Assembly: GCA_027579435.1 (NCBI GenBank)
Contig: JANBPK010000749.1
Span: 171,223-235,222 of the forward strand
From: Candolleomyces eurysporus
Taxonomy: Eukaryota > Basidiomycota > Agaricomycetes > Agaricales > Psathyrellaceae
Direction: 5' to 3'
DNA length: 64,000 bases
This document shows positions 63,050-64,000 of this stretch, in pieces; the first letter of the stretch is position 1, and each line of letters begins with the position of its first letter. The notes under the pieces are model-generated. The model was not told the DNA's origin and did not search any database. It worked only from the letters and a program-made list of their open reading frames with translations. A program made the translations under genes and the position numbers.

Positions 63050-63340
63050 AAGACCTTTACCCATCTATTTGCCAGTAATGCCGTACCGCAGACTCTTGAA
63101 GCAGAGTCCATCAGGTCATCGACAGCCTCGAGGCCCAAATCTCCAAGCTCAGGTCTCAAATCCAGACCCTTGAAGGTGATGCGGACGCGCACCGAGCGCT
63201 ATTGTCTCCTGTGCGACGAATGCCTGCCGAGATACTGGGGAAGATCTTTCAGATCCTCATTCCGGGATATTTGGATATAGATAACAAGTCAACCCTGACC
63301 AACCTATGCTTGGTGTGCATGGATAACTAGTCTAAGATGG
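63038..63340 (+). pseudogene. F-box protein N-terminal fragment (pseudogene 4)
   Basis: Begins MAQRKTFTHLFASNAVPQTL in one frame, then, one base out, continues VIDSLEAQISKLRSQIQTLE ... LLSPVRRMPAEILGKIFQILI. This coiled-coil plus L-S-P-x-R-R-x-P-x-E-I-L core is the standard N-terminus of Agaricomycete F-box proteins. The frame change lies at about 63110, and the frame stops at about 63330 right after LCLVCMDN. No downstream remainder. Confidence 0.65.
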
Positions 63341-63799
63341 AGTGAGGAACGAGCGGAGGGTTAGAATGACGTCTATGCATCAAAGCGATGGCAGCTTATT
63401 CCCACGAGGCGGCATGCCTCCTCTCAAGCATAGAGCTCGTCCAAGGCGCCTCGCCGCCGTTTTTCTTTTCTTTTCATCACTAACTGCTTAACATCTGGAC
63501 ATAGAAACCGCCTCTAGACGATTCAGGGCGACACTGGCAACACGCCACGTCATCATCATCTGCCAAGCGACAACAGCAGGCAGTCGGGAGGAGCATCATT
63601 CGACAAGAGAAGGACTGAAGAGACACCCCCGTGTGCATCAGGTGTAGTGAAATTCACACTCTGGCTATTGACATTTCCGCCCAATAATCCCTCCAGGTTC
63701 CGACGCATACCTACGGCGTTTGCACACCACCACCTCTGTTGCGATGATGCGGCCCTCTGCCGCATCTCTGCCCGCACTCCTTCTAGGACCCTCCAGTTC

Positions 63800-64000
63800 C
63801 CCTGCATCACAGCCACTGGAAAATGCGCTGGACACCTGCGCCATCGCATCACAGCCGCCGCCGAACGACCTATGCTACCGCATCACAGGCGTCGAGAGAC
63901 GCTCTGGACACCCCCGCTTCTCCCCACTTCCACATCACAACCGTCGAGAGATGTGTTGGCCACCCCCGCGCCTGCACCACAGCCGTCGGGGGACACGCTG
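63800..64000. repeat. Degenerate minisatellite, about 40-50 bp units
   Basis: At least four units beginning CATCACA(G/A)(C/G)C and containing GAGA-GC-CTGGACACCCCCGC repeat from about 63804 to the window edge. In one frame they read A-S-Q-P-x-x-D-A-L-D-T-P-like units. Continues beyond the window. Confidence 0.7.

Overview
This is nuclear DNA from a filamentous basidiomycete, most likely an Agaricomycete. The genes are cut by many short GT..AG introns (about 50-70 nt). Housekeeping products are of fungal type (calcineurin A, Rpt6, GPI3, QCR10, an OSBP-like protein), and the accessory content is typical of this group: a NACHT-TPR NLR-like protein, F-box protein remnants and an oversized G-alpha subunit. 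A Rhizoctonia-like source is only a guess. Fifteen single N's sit against homopolymers and look like assembly padding, because removing two of them restores otherwise broken genes.

Layout. 1-10.5 kb is accessory: two paralogous minus-strand genes for small secreted ADP-ribosyltransferase-like proteins (the first runs off the left edge) lie among decayed F-box genes. 10.5-28.9 kb holds QCR10 (+), an expanded G-alpha gene (-), GPI3/PIG-A (-) divergent from RPT6 (+), an ARMT1/DUF89 phosphatase gene (-) with two microexons, tRNA-Val (-), and a single-pass membrane protein (+). 28.9-32.9 kb and 36.5-39 kb show no gene I can support. 32.9-45.2 kb holds MRS2 (-), an orphan nucleotidyltransferase-like gene (+), a fumarase/aspartase-superfamily lyase (-), calcineurin A (-) and UNC50/GMH1 (-). 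45.4-49.8 kb is one large WW-domain gene (+).

50-58.6 kb is a second accessory block: an aquaglyceroporin pseudogene, a NACHT-TPR NLR-like gene with five 45-residue repeats and one frameshift, a pirin pseudogene, and a chimeric duplication. The chimera is a promoter-like segment fused to a broken copy of the WW gene, and it carries a MITE whose insertion site can be defined exactly against the parent. 58.7-62.6 kb returns to intact genes (a polytopic membrane protein and an OSBP-like sterol/lipid carrier). The right end has an F-box fragment and a degenerate minisatellite.

The genes do not form a pathway. The pattern is of conserved single-copy genes separated by patches where duplicated effector-like, NLR-like and F-box genes are gained and decay. 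Exon models were built by hand from splice signals, frame and family similarity. Every complete model given closes to a whole number of codons.
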